Source: Woeseiaceae bacterium (GTDB lineage: Bacteria; Pseudomonadota; Gammaproteobacteria; Steroidobacterales; Woeseiaceae). From it: a DNA stretch of 64,000 bases. Below, piece after piece: positions 49,858-58,155 of the stretch (position 1 is the first letter of the stretch; the number at the start of each line of letters is the position of its first letter). Under the pieces are notes generated by a model. The model was not told the DNA's origin and did no database searches. It saw only the letters and a list, made by a program, of their open reading frames with translations. The position numbers and the translations under genes are program-made. Location: NCBI GenBank assembly GCA_030066735.1, contig JASJBB010000006.1, positions 31,711 through 95,710 on the forward strand. The letters run 5' to 3'.

Positions 49858-51222
49858 ATGTCATCGCAACCCAGCAGGCTGACTGAAGGTCCGGTCGGAC
49901 AGCACCTCGTCGCCATGACGGTGCCCGTGCTGCTCGGCATCATTACGATGATGGGGCAGGCGTTGATCGATGCCTGGTTCCTCGGCCGCGTTGGTGACCG
50001 CGCTCTGGCCGCCCATGCTTTCAGTTTCCCGATACTGATGATCGTGACGAGCGTGGCGATCGGCCTCGGCGCGGGCACGTCATCCGTTGTCGCTCGCGCG
50101 ATCGGCGCCGGCGATCATCGCCGCGCGCGGCGGCTCACGACCGACGCGCTGCTGCTGTCGTTTCTGATTACCGCCGCTATCGCGGTGGTCGGCGTGTTGA
50201 CGATTGGCCCGCTCTTCCGCTTGCTCGGCGCCCCCGAGGACATGATCCCGCTGATCCGTGGTTTCATGACGATTCTCTACGCGGGCGTACCGTTCATTGT
50301 CGTGGGCATGGTCGCGATGGCGAGCATGCGCGCCACCGGCGACACGCGCCTGCCCAGCAAGCTCATGATCATCGCGTCACTGCTCAACGTGGCGCTCGAT
50401 CCCCTGTTCATTTTCGGCTTCGGGCCGGTGCCTGCATTCGGTCTTAACGGCGCCGCGATTGCCGCGTTGCTCGCGCGCAGCTCCATCTTCATTGGCGCGC
50501 TGGTGCTGTTGCGCTACCGGCTGGACATGGTCAGCTTCAAGAAGCCCGACGCCGCAGAGCTGCGGCGCTCCTGGAGAGACGTGCTGCACGTCGGGGTGCC
50601 GGCCGCCGGCACCAACGTGATCGTGCCGGTCGGCGCGGCTATCGTAACGGCGATGATCGCGCGCTACGGCCCGGACGCGGTGGCCGGCTTCGGCGTGGCC
50701 AGTCGCATCGAGTCGATGATGCTCGTGGTCTACTACGCCCTCTCGGCCATCATCGGGCCGTTCGTCGGGCAGAACCTGGCAGCGGGAAAGCACGATCGCA
50801 TACTGCGTTCGCTGCGGCTTTGCACGGTCTTTTGTATCGGCAGCGGGCTGTTCATCGCGGCGGCGCTCGCGCTGTCATCAGGGTTCCTGCCGAACCTGTT
50901 CAGTAGCAGCCCGGCCGTCATCGACGTGGCGGCCCGGTACCTGCTCATCGCGCCGATCAGCTACGGGGCCTATGGCATGGTGATGGTGATGAACGCCTCG
51001 TTCAACGGGCTCGGGCACCCGATGCCGGCCGTGTGGATCAGTCTCGGCAGAATCGTCGCGATGTACCTGCCGCTGGCCGCCATTGGCATGCTGGTGTTCC
51101 AGGCGACAGGCATATTCGCCGCCTACGCCATGGCGAATATTCTGTCCGGAATACTGGCCTACGAGTGGGCGAAGAGAACGGTTCGCCGCCGGGCGGGGGA
51201 GCCGGCTGGTGAGCCCGCTTAG
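49858..51222 (+). CDS. MATE family efflux transporter
   Basis: A 454-residue protein with about 12 membrane segments and MATE landmarks: VPVLLGIITMMGQALIDAWFLGRVG, GLGAGTSSVVARAIGAGD, MRATGDTRLPSKLMII, GFGVASRIESMMLVVYYALSAIIGPFVGQNLAAG and MVMNASFNGLGHP. The start at 49858 (MSSQPSRLTEGPVGQHLVAMTVP) is preferred over a TTG seven codons upstream. The substrate is unknown. It ends 17 bp before the convergent cytochrome gene. Confidence 0.92.
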   Translation: MSSQPSRLTEGPVGQHLVAMTVPVLLGIITMMGQALIDAWFLGRVGDRALAAHAFSFPILMIVTSVAIGLGAGTSSVVARAIGAGDHRRARRLTTDALLLSFLITAAIAVVGVLTIGPLFRLLGAPEDMIPLIRGFMTILYAGVPFIVVGMVAMASMRATGDTRLPSKLMIIASLLNVALDPLFIFGFGPVPAFGLNGAAIAALLARSSIFIGALVLLRYRLDMVSFKKPDAAELRRSWRDVLHVGVPAAGTNVIVPVGAAIVTAMIARYGPDAVAGFGVASRIESMMLVVYYALSAIIGPFVGQNLAAGKHDRILRSLRLCTVFCIGSGLFIAAALALSSGFLPNLFSSSPAVIDVAARYLLIAPISYGAYGMVMVMNASFNGLGHPMPAVWISLGRIVAMYLPLAAIGMLVFQATGIFAAYAMANILSGILAYEWAKRTVRRRAGEPAGEPA

Positions 51223-51238
51223 CGGACATCGTAGTTGT

Positions 51239-52102
51239 TCAGGGGCTACTTCGCGCAAACTCGGCAAGATAGTCGTACAGCGCCTTGATCTCGCTGTCAG
51301 TGAAACGCGAATAGCGCCCGCGAGACACACCGTCCATCACTCTCAGCTCGCGATCTCCTATTGGCTTGCCGGTTCTCATCAAAGTGGAGAAGTCCTCAGC
51401 CGAATAGGCGGCTAATATTCTCAGGGTCGGCGGCGGCGGGGCGTCCATCATTGGCTCGGTACCACCTTGAAGATCCATGCCGTGACACTCCGCACAGGTT
51501 GCGCGCAGAATGAGCCGGGCGAACGCGTGTTCGGGGCCCAGGTCAGGTGGCGCCTTGTTTTTCATCTCTGCCACCTGTTGCACAGAGTCCTCGAATTTCC
51601 CGTTGGCAATGTCCTCAGCAAGCTTCGGGCCGATCGTTGGGTCAGGGTGCTGCGTTCCTTTGGCTGACAGTGTCTTCAGATAGCTCGCGAGCGCGGCAAG
51701 ATCATCTGGATGAATTTCAGAAAAGAGATACGACGGCATGTCGATTAGCGCGCGGTCCGGGCGTTTTCCGCCCGCAATCATCACAGTCAGTTCGTGTTCC
51801 GAAAAAGCCGCCGCGCTCAACGTGAGATTCGCCGTCCACAACACACCCAGCTCCGGGTCACTCCAGTCTTCCCCGGTAAGGTCGGGTTTGTGACAACCAA
51901 TGCAACCTAGCACCGCAGACAGGCGTTCGCCATGCTGATTCGGATCGTCCGAGACGACGTCAAAGCGGATAGGAGCAATCGCGGTGAGTTGGTCAGCAAC
52001 GGGCTCAGATTGAGAGTTTCGGACGTCATCGCCACAGGCGGCGATCGCGAGCAGGATTGGAGTGGCGGCAAGCAATCTCATCTTCACTCCATGGGAAATC
52101 AC
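51239..52102 (-). CDS. Di-heme c-type cytochrome lipoprotein
   Basis: A 287-residue protein. A signal with a lipobox (LLAIAAC) would anchor it by a lipid. Two heme-binding CxxCH motifs are present, GCIGCH near residue 70 and TCAECH near 203, each in a cytochrome-c-like domain. It is likely a periplasmic electron carrier or sensor tied to the membrane. No oxidase or dehydrogenase partner is adjacent. The start may be the ATG at 52102 or the one seven codons later. It opens the accessory stretch 51239-53911. Confidence 0.85.
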   Translation of the reverse strand: MISHGVKMRLLAATPILLAIAACGDDVRNSQSEPVADQLTAIAPIRFDVVSDDPNQHGERLSAVLGCIGCHKPDLTGEDWSDPELGVLWTANLTLSAAAFSEHELTVMIAGGKRPDRALIDMPSYLFSEIHPDDLAALASYLKTLSAKGTQHPDPTIGPKLAEDIANGKFEDSVQQVAEMKNKAPPDLGPEHAFARLILRATCAECHGMDLQGGTEPMMDAPPPPTLRILAAYSAEDFSTLMRTGKPIGDRELRVMDGVSRGRYSRFTDSEIKALYDYLAEFARSSP

Positions 52103-52126
52103 CGTGTGTTTCCGAGGTTATCCAAA

Positions 52127-52204
52127 GGTCCGCTACGGGTCATTGCCAGTCGTTGAGTGTATCAGAGGGCCAGGGGCTGCTTACGGCCAATAGCCTGCTA
52201 ACGA
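52127..52204 (-). repeat. Interspersed dyad-rich repeat, copy 2
   Basis: On the minus strand this begins at the stop of the LRR-like gene (CGTTAGCAGGCTATTGGCCG), continues through CCCCTGGCCCTCTGATACAC and ends with TGACCCGTAGCGGACC. It is the best match to copy 3 (52969-53051) and a weaker match to copy 1. It fills most of the gap between two minus-strand genes. Confidence 0.65.
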
Positions 52205-52902
52205 ATCTTGGTATTTGCTGCAAATAGATGGTCGATATTCACGAGGTTCCCTGCCAATTGTTCGGCCGCCTCTTGGGTGACCCGAGGGCAGTCAATTATC
52301 GCCAGGTGTTCAAGGCCGGGGCAGGATTCAGAAAGTGATTCAATTGACTCGAGGTTTCTGCACCGTTCTATTGTCAATTTCTTAAGCCGGTCAAGCTCGG
52401 TCATTTCCGCGAGCGAGGTTCCGTTGAATAAGAAGATGCCGAGTTCCTGCAAGCTCTTCGGTAAGTGAAGCAATTGCATATCGCCTGTAGTCGAATTGAA
52501 CCGCCAGACGTTTAGACATTCGATGTTGTGTTGAGCTTCGAGTTTCTTGTCGCGCTTGTTGTGATCCAGCACCAAATGCGTCAGAGGCGCGAGTTGCGAA
52601 TAGTCCATTGCCGGGCGCTTGCATGATAAACGCAGAAACCGCAACTTCTTGAGCCCATAGAGCGCAGAAACGTCCTTGAGGGGTGTGTCCCAGAACTCCA
52701 CCATTTCGGTGTCTGGTAACTGCTCCAGGAAGTCCAGGTTGTCTCCCTCAAAAAAACGTGCACTCCCAAATACGCCTCGGAGTTTTCGCTGTTTGACCGC
52801 GTCGACGCACTCGGTCAGCCGTTGCGACTCCATTCCCAGCGCAGGCATGCCCCAAGCATCGGGCCAGAATAGGAATCCAGTATCATCCCGACTGTAGGGC
52901 AA
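52198..52902 (-). CDS. Leucine-rich-repeat-like protein
   Basis: A 234-residue protein with no signal peptide. From about residue 60, irregular repeats of 20-24 residues show Leu at LRR-like spacing: LKDVSALYGLKKLRFLRLSC, LAEMTELDRLKKLTIERCRN and CPGLEHLAIIDCPRVT. This suggests a short solenoid for protein binding. The function is unknown. Base composition is visibly less GC-rich than in the core genes, consistent with acquired DNA. Dyad-rich repeats lie 3' of this gene and upstream of its start. Confidence 0.65.
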   Translation of the reverse strand: MPYSRDDTGFLFWPDAWGMPALGMESQRLTECVDAVKQRKLRGVFGSARFFEGDNLDFLEQLPDTEMVEFWDTPLKDVSALYGLKKLRFLRLSCKRPAMDYSQLAPLTHLVLDHNKRDKKLEAQHNIECLNVWRFNSTTGDMQLLHLPKSLQELGIFLFNGTSLAEMTELDRLKKLTIERCRNLESIESLSESCPGLEHLAIIDCPRVTQEAAEQLAGNLVNIDHLFAANTKIR

Positions 52903-52968
52903 GATCTCTCCGGGTGTTTATTCAGTTGCGACCCGACAATTGATTCCAGGCTTGCACAGCATCAATGC

Positions 52969-53051
52969 GACTGCCCGTGTCGGGTCATTATCATCCATCT
53001 AGTTTATCAGAGGCCTTGGGGCAGCTTACGGCCACAAGCAGCCGGACGATC
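52969..53051 (-). repeat. Interspersed dyad-rich repeat, copy 3
   Basis: On the minus strand it begins at the stop of the 62-residue gene (ATCGTCCGGCTGCTTGTGGC), passes through CCCCAAGGCCTCTGATAAAC and ends TAATGACCCGACACGGGCAG. GGCCGTAAGC-GCCCC, CTCTGATAmACT and AATGACCCG are shared with copy 2. It makes up over half of the 147-bp gap before the LRR-like gene; the rest of that gap shows nothing recognisable. Confidence 0.65.
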
Positions 53052-53238
53052 ATCTGACCAGCATGTCCCTGACGAATACGGACCAGAGAAGCATGCCCGC
53101 GGCCAGGACCCACCCGCTAAGCCGCATAGCCCAACCCTTGTTGAGCAGCAATGGCAATAGCGCAAAGCTCACCAGGAACAAAATAGTGAACAGGTAGTAC
53201 CAAGGGTCGAACAAATCGCCCAGATTTCGTGACGTCAG
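53050..53238 (-). CDS. Small membrane protein (CTG start)
   Basis: A 62-residue frame on the minus strand without ATG/GTG near its 5' end. The best start is CTG at 53238, overlapping the TGA of the upstream gene as CTGA, with AGGGGA just before it. A TTG eight codons later is the alternative. The product has two hydrophobic segments (WYYLFTILFLVSFALLPLLL and SGWVLAAGMLLWSVFV) and ends RDMLVR. The coherent two-helix sequence and tight coupling support a real gene. No family is recognised. Confidence 0.5.
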   Translation of the reverse strand: MTSRNLGDLFDPWYYLFTILFLVSFALLPLLLNKGWAMRLSGWVLAAGMLLWSVFVRDMLVR

Positions 53239-53573
53239 GCATCCCCTTTCCGCCGACGCACGAGCTTCAATAGCTCATAGATTGGTACAGCAACAATTAG
53301 ACTCGCAACGGTGAACCACTCGGTCCCGGCCCCACCAAGAAGCTCACTTCGCCTTTGGATTTCGGCGTCGTCAACGAACAAAGAAGAATAGGCAAGCCAC
53401 AAGCCCATGAGCATGGCAATCGCCGGGATAAGCAAGAACCAGCTTATCTCGAAACCACATCTCCATTCATAGGCAAAAAAGCCTGCAACCACGAACATCG
53501 GTATTGACCACAAGGCCATGCCGACTCGCAGGAACAGTGGGTCATCCAGCGCTTTACAGATGTAGCGGAACAC
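53235..53573 (-). CDS. Small membrane protein of unknown function
   Basis: A 112-residue protein with three probable membrane segments (VGMALWSIPMFVVAGFFAYEW, ISWFLLIPAIAMLMGLWLAY, WFTVASLIVAVPIYELL) and a basic C-terminus (LVRRRKGDA). No family is recognised. It overlaps the 62-residue membrane protein gene by 4 bp, so the two probably act together. It lies in the less GC-rich accessory stretch. Confidence 0.6.
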   Translation of the reverse strand: MFRYICKALDDPLFLRVGMALWSIPMFVVAGFFAYEWRCGFEISWFLLIPAIAMLMGLWLAYSSLFVDDAEIQRRSELLGGAGTEWFTVASLIVAVPIYELLKLVRRRKGDA

Positions 53574-53605
53574 TTGTTAGCGGAGGTCAGCTTTGGGCAG
53601 ACCTG

Positions 53606-53911
53606 TCACCCGTTGGGCCCAACTGAACGTGTTACTAGCGGTACCCGATAGCGATAGTACATTCCCGTCGCAATCGCTATGAAGACGACAAAAGCCAGGG
53701 CAGCCAAGAGCCCGAAGTCTATGAAAACAGGGACGGCGAACGAGAAAAGTATCGACATGAGAATTAGTACGGCGATGGAATGAGGCCTGCTCACTGATAC
53801 GGTTGCGCCGCACAGCCGACAAGCGATGCTTCGGAATGGGCCCAGCCCCTGTTTCTGCGCAGCTCGAAAGCTGGGCTTTCTGCAGTTCGGGCATACAACC
53901 GTTCTCGCCAT
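53606..53911 (-). CDS. Zinc-ribbon membrane protein
   Basis: A 101-residue protein. The N-terminal zinc ribbon has two CxxC pairs (VVCPNC and ACRLCGA) about 24 residues apart. Two membrane segments follow (IAVLILMSILFSFAVPVFI and LLAALAFVVFIAIATGMYY). This layout is common among small uncharacterised bacterial proteins. The function is unknown. The short gap 3' of it holds TCTGCCCAAAGCTGACCTCC on the minus strand, which resembles part of the local repeat family. Confidence 0.6.
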   Translation of the reverse strand: MARTVVCPNCRKPSFRAAQKQGLGPFRSIACRLCGATVSVSRPHSIAVLILMSILFSFAVPVFIDFGLLAALAFVVFIAIATGMYYRYRVPLVTRSVGPNG

Positions 53912-54082
53912 TCGCCCTCTCCTAACCAGGAAATCCCAAGGTTCTCTTCGTAGTGCAGATTGCCGTGCGACCGTCCGGAGCGGGTCACCTGCAAACGCCG
54001 ATCATACGCCGAAATCGAACGGTAAAGTGGCTGTTATCGGGAGTAGAGTCGCCGAATTGGCGGGTCAGGGAGCCGCTCGACG

Positions 54083-55405
54083 CTATGCGCCGACGGACGG
54101 CAACAGGCGGCGGCGGTAACCGATGTGCATGCCGATGCCGCGGCTGGCCATGAACAGCGTAAATGCAGCCCACAGCCCGTGGTTGCCGAAGCCCTGCAGC
54201 AGGTACCAGGCGGGCAGGAAGACCACGAATGTTGACACGAGCATGATGTCGCGCATCTCGCGGGCGCGGGTTGCGCCGACGTACACGCCGTCATAGAGAA
54301 ACGACCAGACGGCAACCAGCGGCGAAATGATGAACCACGGCAGATAGATCATTGTTGTCTCGCGCACTGCGGGCAGATCGGTCAGCAGGTTGACCAGGTA
54401 GCGGCCGCCGAACAGGTAGATGGTCGACAACCCGGCTGCGAAATACAGCGACCATTTGAGGCAAAGGCGCACCGACTCCTCGAGCGACTTGCGATTGCGC
54501 TGGCCCACGGCCTTGCCAACGAGGGCTTCGGCCGCATGGGCGATGCCGTCGAGGGCAAATGACGTCAGGTGGGCGAAGTTGAGCAGTACCGCGTTAGCGG
54601 CCAGTACGAGGCCGCCCATGCGCGCACCCTGGGACGTAATGAAAAAGAACGTGAACATCAGGGCCAGCGTGCGAATGAACAGGTTGGCGTTGATCGAGAA
54701 GAATGCCGCATAGGCGCGCACGCGAAACAATCGCGCCATTGGCCAGTGGCCCGCCCGTTTCTTCAGTTCCCGCGCCGCGAAAGCAAGGCCGACGAGCAAC
54801 GCCGTGTACTCGGCAATGACCGACGCAAGCGCCACGCCGTCCACCTTCATGCCGAGTCCCAGCACGAACACGAGGTCGAGGACGATGTTGGTCAGGTTGA
54901 TCGTCAGGAATATCAGCAGCGGCACGCGCGCGTTCTGCAAGCCGAGGAACCAGCCGATTAGCGCGAAGTTAGCCAGCGTACCCGGCGCGCTCCAGATGCG
55001 GATCGAGAAATACTCGAGCGCATACCCCTCCACCTCCGGCTCGGCGCCGATCAGGCCGAGGGCGAATCGGCCCAGGGGCGCCTGCAGGACGATGAAGAGC
55101 AAAGCAATCAGCTGCGCCACGATCAGCGCCTGGCCCAGCGAAACGCGCAGGCCGTCGTAGTCGTCGGCGCCGTAGCGCTGCGCCGTGATCCCGGTCGTGC
55201 CCATGCGCAGGAAATTGACGCCGTTGTACAGGAAGCCGAAGATCGTGGCGCCGATGGCGACGGCGCCGAGGTACACGGGACTTTCGAGGTGGCCGACCAC
55301 GCCCGTGTCCACCATGCCGAGCAATGGCACCGACACGTTGGAGAGGATCATCGGCGCGGCGATGCGCCAGACATCGCGATTGGTTGGAACCGCCCGGGCG
55401 GTCAA
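54083..55405 (-). CDS. dinF: MATE family transporter, DinF type
   Basis: A 440-residue transporter with about 12 membrane segments. DinF-type marks include IAAPMILSNVSVPLLGMVDTGVVGHL near the start, FLYNGVNFLRMGTTGITAQ, FALDGIAHAAEALVGKAVG and FLYDGVYVGATRAREMRDIM. It is the third MATE gene in the window. DinF is often SOS-linked next to lexA, but no lexA or SOS box is seen here. It ends 4 bp before... the acyl-CoA dehydrogenase gene lies just upstream (4-bp gap) on the same strand, so they may be co-transcribed. Confidence 0.9.
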   Translation of the reverse strand: MTARAVPTNRDVWRIAAPMILSNVSVPLLGMVDTGVVGHLESPVYLGAVAIGATIFGFLYNGVNFLRMGTTGITAQRYGADDYDGLRVSLGQALIVAQLIALLFIVLQAPLGRFALGLIGAEPEVEGYALEYFSIRIWSAPGTLANFALIGWFLGLQNARVPLLIFLTINLTNIVLDLVFVLGLGMKVDGVALASVIAEYTALLVGLAFAARELKKRAGHWPMARLFRVRAYAAFFSINANLFIRTLALMFTFFFITSQGARMGGLVLAANAVLLNFAHLTSFALDGIAHAAEALVGKAVGQRNRKSLEESVRLCLKWSLYFAAGLSTIYLFGGRYLVNLLTDLPAVRETTMIYLPWFIISPLVAVWSFLYDGVYVGATRAREMRDIMLVSTFVVFLPAWYLLQGFGNHGLWAAFTLFMASRGIGMHIGYRRRLLPSVGA

Positions 55406-55409
55406 AGGC

Positions 55410-56585
55410 TCATCCGAAGGCGTTGACGCCGGTCAGCTCCTTGCCGATCACGAGCTGGTGCACCGTCTCGGTGCCTTCGTAGGTGATTACGCTCTCGAGA
55501 TTGAGCATGTGGCGAATAGGCACGTACTCGGCGCTGATGCCGGATCCGCCGAGGATGTCGCGGGCATCGCGCGCAATATCGATCGCGGCACGGCAGTTGT
55601 TCCACTTGGCCAGCGAGACCTGCGACGGTGACAGCTTGCCGGCATCCTTGATTCTGCCGAGCCGCAACGACAGCAACTGCGCCGAGGTAATGCGGCGCGC
55701 CATGTCGGCCATGCGAATCTGGATGGTCTGCGTGTGCGAGATCGGCCGATTGAACAGCACGCGGTCCTCGGTGTAATTGAGGACTTCCCTGAGACAAGCC
55801 TGTGCCGCACCGATAACGCCCCACGAGATGCCGTAACGCGCCTGGGTGAGGCAGCTCAGCGGACCTTTGAGCCCGGTCACGCCGGGCAGCGCCGCGCTGT
55901 CGGGCACGCGCACGTTATCGAGGAACAGTGCCGACGTCACCGAGGCGCGCAGCGAGAACTTGTTGTCGATTTCCTGGGCCGTGAAACCGGGCGCGTCCTT
56001 CTCGACCAGGAAGCCCTTGATGCCCTCGTCGGTTATCGCCCAGACGAGCGCGACGTCTGCCAGTGAGCCGTTCGTGATCCACATCTTGGCGCCGTTGATG
56101 ACCCAGTCGTCGCCGGCACGCCTGGCGTGTGTCTTCATGTTGCCCGGGTCCGAGCCGCCGTGCGGTTCGGTCAGGCCGAAACAGCCGATGGCTTCGCCGC
56201 GCGCCATGGCGGGCAGCCAGCGGTCCTTTTGCTCGTCGGAGCCGTAGGCGTGGATCGGAAACATGACGAGGCTGCTCTGCACGGACACGAAGCTGCGCAA
56301 ACCACTGTCACCGCGTTCGAGTTCCTGGCAGATCAGGCCGTAGGAGACGCTGTTGAGGCCGGCGCAGTCATAGCCGTCGATCGAACTACCGAACAGGCCG
56401 AGCTCGGCCACCTGCGGCACGAGTTCCATCGGGAACGTGTGCTGCTCGAAGGCGTCGCGCATCAGGGGAATGACGGCATCGTCGACGAACCGTGCAACGG
56501 TCTCCTGGACCATGCGCTCGTCGTCGCTCAACTCGGAGCGGACGTCATAAAGATCGAGGGGATCGAGAGTCGTGTGTGTGTTCAA
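55410..56585 (-). CDS. gcdH: Acyl-CoA dehydrogenase, glutaryl-CoA dehydrogenase type
   Basis: A 391-residue FAD enzyme. It has the acyl-CoA dehydrogenase signatures CFGLTEPHGGSDPGNMKT, WITNGSLADVALVWA, IQIRMADMARRI, DILGGSGISAEYVPIRHM and the catalytic-Glu block VITYEGTETVHQLVIGKELTG. The YEGTETVHQLVIGKELTGV ending is characteristic of glutaryl-CoA dehydrogenase (lysine/tryptophan breakdown), which oxidises and decarboxylates glutaryl-CoA to crotonyl-CoA. Its start overlaps the stop of the DUF962 gene by 4 bp. Confidence 0.92.
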   Translation of the reverse strand: MNTHTTLDPLDLYDVRSELSDDERMVQETVARFVDDAVIPLMRDAFEQHTFPMELVPQVAELGLFGSSIDGYDCAGLNSVSYGLICQELERGDSGLRSFVSVQSSLVMFPIHAYGSDEQKDRWLPAMARGEAIGCFGLTEPHGGSDPGNMKTHARRAGDDWVINGAKMWITNGSLADVALVWAITDEGIKGFLVEKDAPGFTAQEIDNKFSLRASVTSALFLDNVRVPDSAALPGVTGLKGPLSCLTQARYGISWGVIGAAQACLREVLNYTEDRVLFNRPISHTQTIQIRMADMARRITSAQLLSLRLGRIKDAGKLSPSQVSLAKWNNCRAAIDIARDARDILGGSGISAEYVPIRHMLNLESVITYEGTETVHQLVIGKELTGVNAFG

Positions 56586-57049
56586 TACGGGATTCCGATA
56601 CGACGATAAAGCACCGACAGTATCCAGGCCGGCCCTATCATCATCAATTGCAGGTCGCGAATTACGGGGCGCAGACTACCCTGGTTTCGGTGCCCCAGCC
56701 ATAAGCCGATGATACCCGCGACGAGCAGCCCGATCGATACGCGCAGCGGGGAATAATCCGAGTTTGTGAGCCAGTTCTGAATACCGGCGATGCCCAGCAG
56801 GAATGGCAGCATGCCGATGGCCAGCGACACCGAAATAATGAAGTAATAAACGGCGGTGGCCATCAGGAACACCGTGCCCCAGTTCAGCAGCGGGGATATC
56901 TCGAAAAACTGGTCGGGGATGGGCAGCGTCCAGAGAATGCCAACGGTTCCGAGAACCACCATTGGCACGGCCGCCCAGTAGATCACCGGGTAGGACAGGT
57001 CCTGGTGCGTGTCCTCGTATAGCTGCAGCCAGCTGTCGGTCTCGCTCAT
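56582..57049 (-). CDS. DUF962/Mpo1-like membrane protein
   Basis: A 155-residue protein (from the ATG at 57049; another ATG lies nine codons upstream) with four membrane segments. It resembles the DUF962/Mpo1 family: an N-terminal LYEDTHQDLSYPVIYWAAVPMVV and a C-terminal RPVIRDLQLMMIGPAWILSVLYRRIG. The family usually has an Asn and a second His in the first block (H-x-x-x-x-N-x-x-x-H), which here reads SYPVIYW. The metal site of Mpo1-type dioxygenases may therefore be lost. It is probably co-transcribed with gcdH. Confidence 0.75.
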   Translation of the reverse strand: MSETDSWLQLYEDTHQDLSYPVIYWAAVPMVVLGTVGILWTLPIPDQFFEISPLLNWGTVFLMATAVYYFIISVSLAIGMLPFLLGIAGIQNWLTNSDYSPLRVSIGLLVAGIIGLWLGHRNQGSLRPVIRDLQLMMIGPAWILSVLYRRIGIPY

Positions 57050-57158
57050 GGAAGTTCTCGCCTCGGGGTCCGTCATTCTACATAAGGAGTATCATTTAGC
57101 GATCGTTCAGGGAGTGGCGTGTCTAATTCCCTGAGCTTGGGCATCAAGGAGAGAAGTA

Positions 57159-57830
57159 ATGAACAGGAAACTGGCCGGTATCGGCGTTACCGGGCTGGCG
57201 GTATTGCTGGCGGGTTGCGAGACGATGGACCCGTATACGGGCGAGACGGAAACCAGCAAGGCAACCAGGGGCGCGCTGATTGGCGCCGCCGCGGGCATCG
57301 TGGTGGGGCTGGCATCAGGCGATGACGCGGTCGACCGCCGCCAGCGCGCGCTGATCGGTGCGGGCGTCGGAGCGCTGGCCGGCGGCGCCGTAGGCAATTA
57401 CATGGACCGCCAGGAAATGAAACTGCGCCAGGAACTGGCGGGTACGGGCGTCAGCGTCACCCGCAACGGCGATCACATCACGCTGAACATGCCGGGCAAT
57501 ATTACTTTTGCCACGGACAGCGCGGACCTCAATTCCGGCTTCTTCGAGGTGCTGGGATCGGTTACCAAGGTCCTGAAAGAGTTCGACAAGACCGTGGTCG
57601 AGGTTGCGGGGCATACCGACAGCAGGGGCACCGACGCATATAACCAGGCCCTGTCGGAGCGCCGCGCTCAAACCGTCAGTGACTTCTTCACGGCGCGCAA
57701 CATTCCGTCGCAGCGTCTGATCACCATCGGGCTGGGCGAATCCATGCCGGTTGCCGACAACCGCACGGCGGAGGGCCAGCAGCTCAACCGTCGCGTCGAG
57801 ATCACGATGGTGCCAATCACTGCCGGATGA
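57159..57830 (+). CDS. OmpA family lipoprotein with glycine zipper (YiaD-like)
   Basis: A 223-residue outer-membrane lipoprotein. The lipobox is VLLAGC, with lipidation expected at Cys20. Glycine-zipper repeats follow (ALIGAAAGIVVGLASG; ALIGAGVGALAGGAVGNYM), then an OmpA/MotB C-terminal domain (about 110-215) with the peptidoglycan-binding block VEVAGHTDSRGTDAYNQALSERRAQTV and NRRVEI. It should tie the outer membrane to peptidoglycan. AGGAGAGAAGTA precedes the ATG. It is transcribed away from the DUF962 gene across 109 bp, and its 3' end overlaps the DUF3465 frame. Confidence 0.92.
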   Translation: MNRKLAGIGVTGLAVLLAGCETMDPYTGETETSKATRGALIGAAAGIVVGLASGDDAVDRRQRALIGAGVGALAGGAVGNYMDRQEMKLRQELAGTGVSVTRNGDHITLNMPGNITFATDSADLNSGFFEVLGSVTKVLKEFDKTVVEVAGHTDSRGTDAYNQALSERRAQTVSDFFTARNIPSQRLITIGLGESMPVADNRTAEGQQLNRRVEITMVPITAG

Positions 57831-58155
57831 CGCGGACATAGAGCGCAGCTACAAGAAAACGGACGACGGCCGGTGGATCGAAGACACCGGCTACGTGATA
57901 CGACTGATTGCCGACGACAACGACGGCGACTGGCATCAGCGGTTCGTACTGCAGCTGCCCGGGCGCCAGACATTGCTGGTGGCCCACAATCTCGACGTGT
58001 CAGAGCGCGTGCCGGTTGGAATGGGCGACCGGGTGAGTGTTCGCGGGCTCTACGAATGGAACGACCGGGGCGGGCTCGTGCACTGGACGCACCGCGATCC
58101 GCTGGGTGACGAGGACGGTGGCTGGATCAGCCACCGTCGCAAGACTTACTGCTGA
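57751..58155 (+). CDS. DUF3465 family protein, start uncertain
   Basis: The conserved domain (from about 57840 to the stop) matches DUF3465: DGDWHQRFVLQLPGRQTLLVAHNLDVSERVPV, then GDRVSVRGLYEWNDRGGLVHWTHRDPLG and GGWISHRRKTY. The family usually starts with a signal peptide, but none is visible. No ATG or GTG lies in frame near the domain. The outermost start is TTG at 57751, well inside the OmpA gene, and a CTG lies at 57817. Either the start is unusual or the 5' part was lost. It abuts the end of rpoH, which lies on the other strand. Confidence 0.6.
   Translation: MPTTARRRASSSTVASRSRWCQSLPDDADIERSYKKTDDGRWIEDTGYVIRLIADDNDGDWHQRFVLQLPGRQTLLVAHNLDVSERVPVGMGDRVSVRGLYEWNDRGGLVHWTHRDPLGDEDGGWISHRRKTYC

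Noticed and set aside
51222..53911. True integron with attC sites
   Set aside because: No integrase or attI is present and the repeats lack a clear RYYYAAC/GTTRRRY pair, so only 'cassette-like' is claimed.
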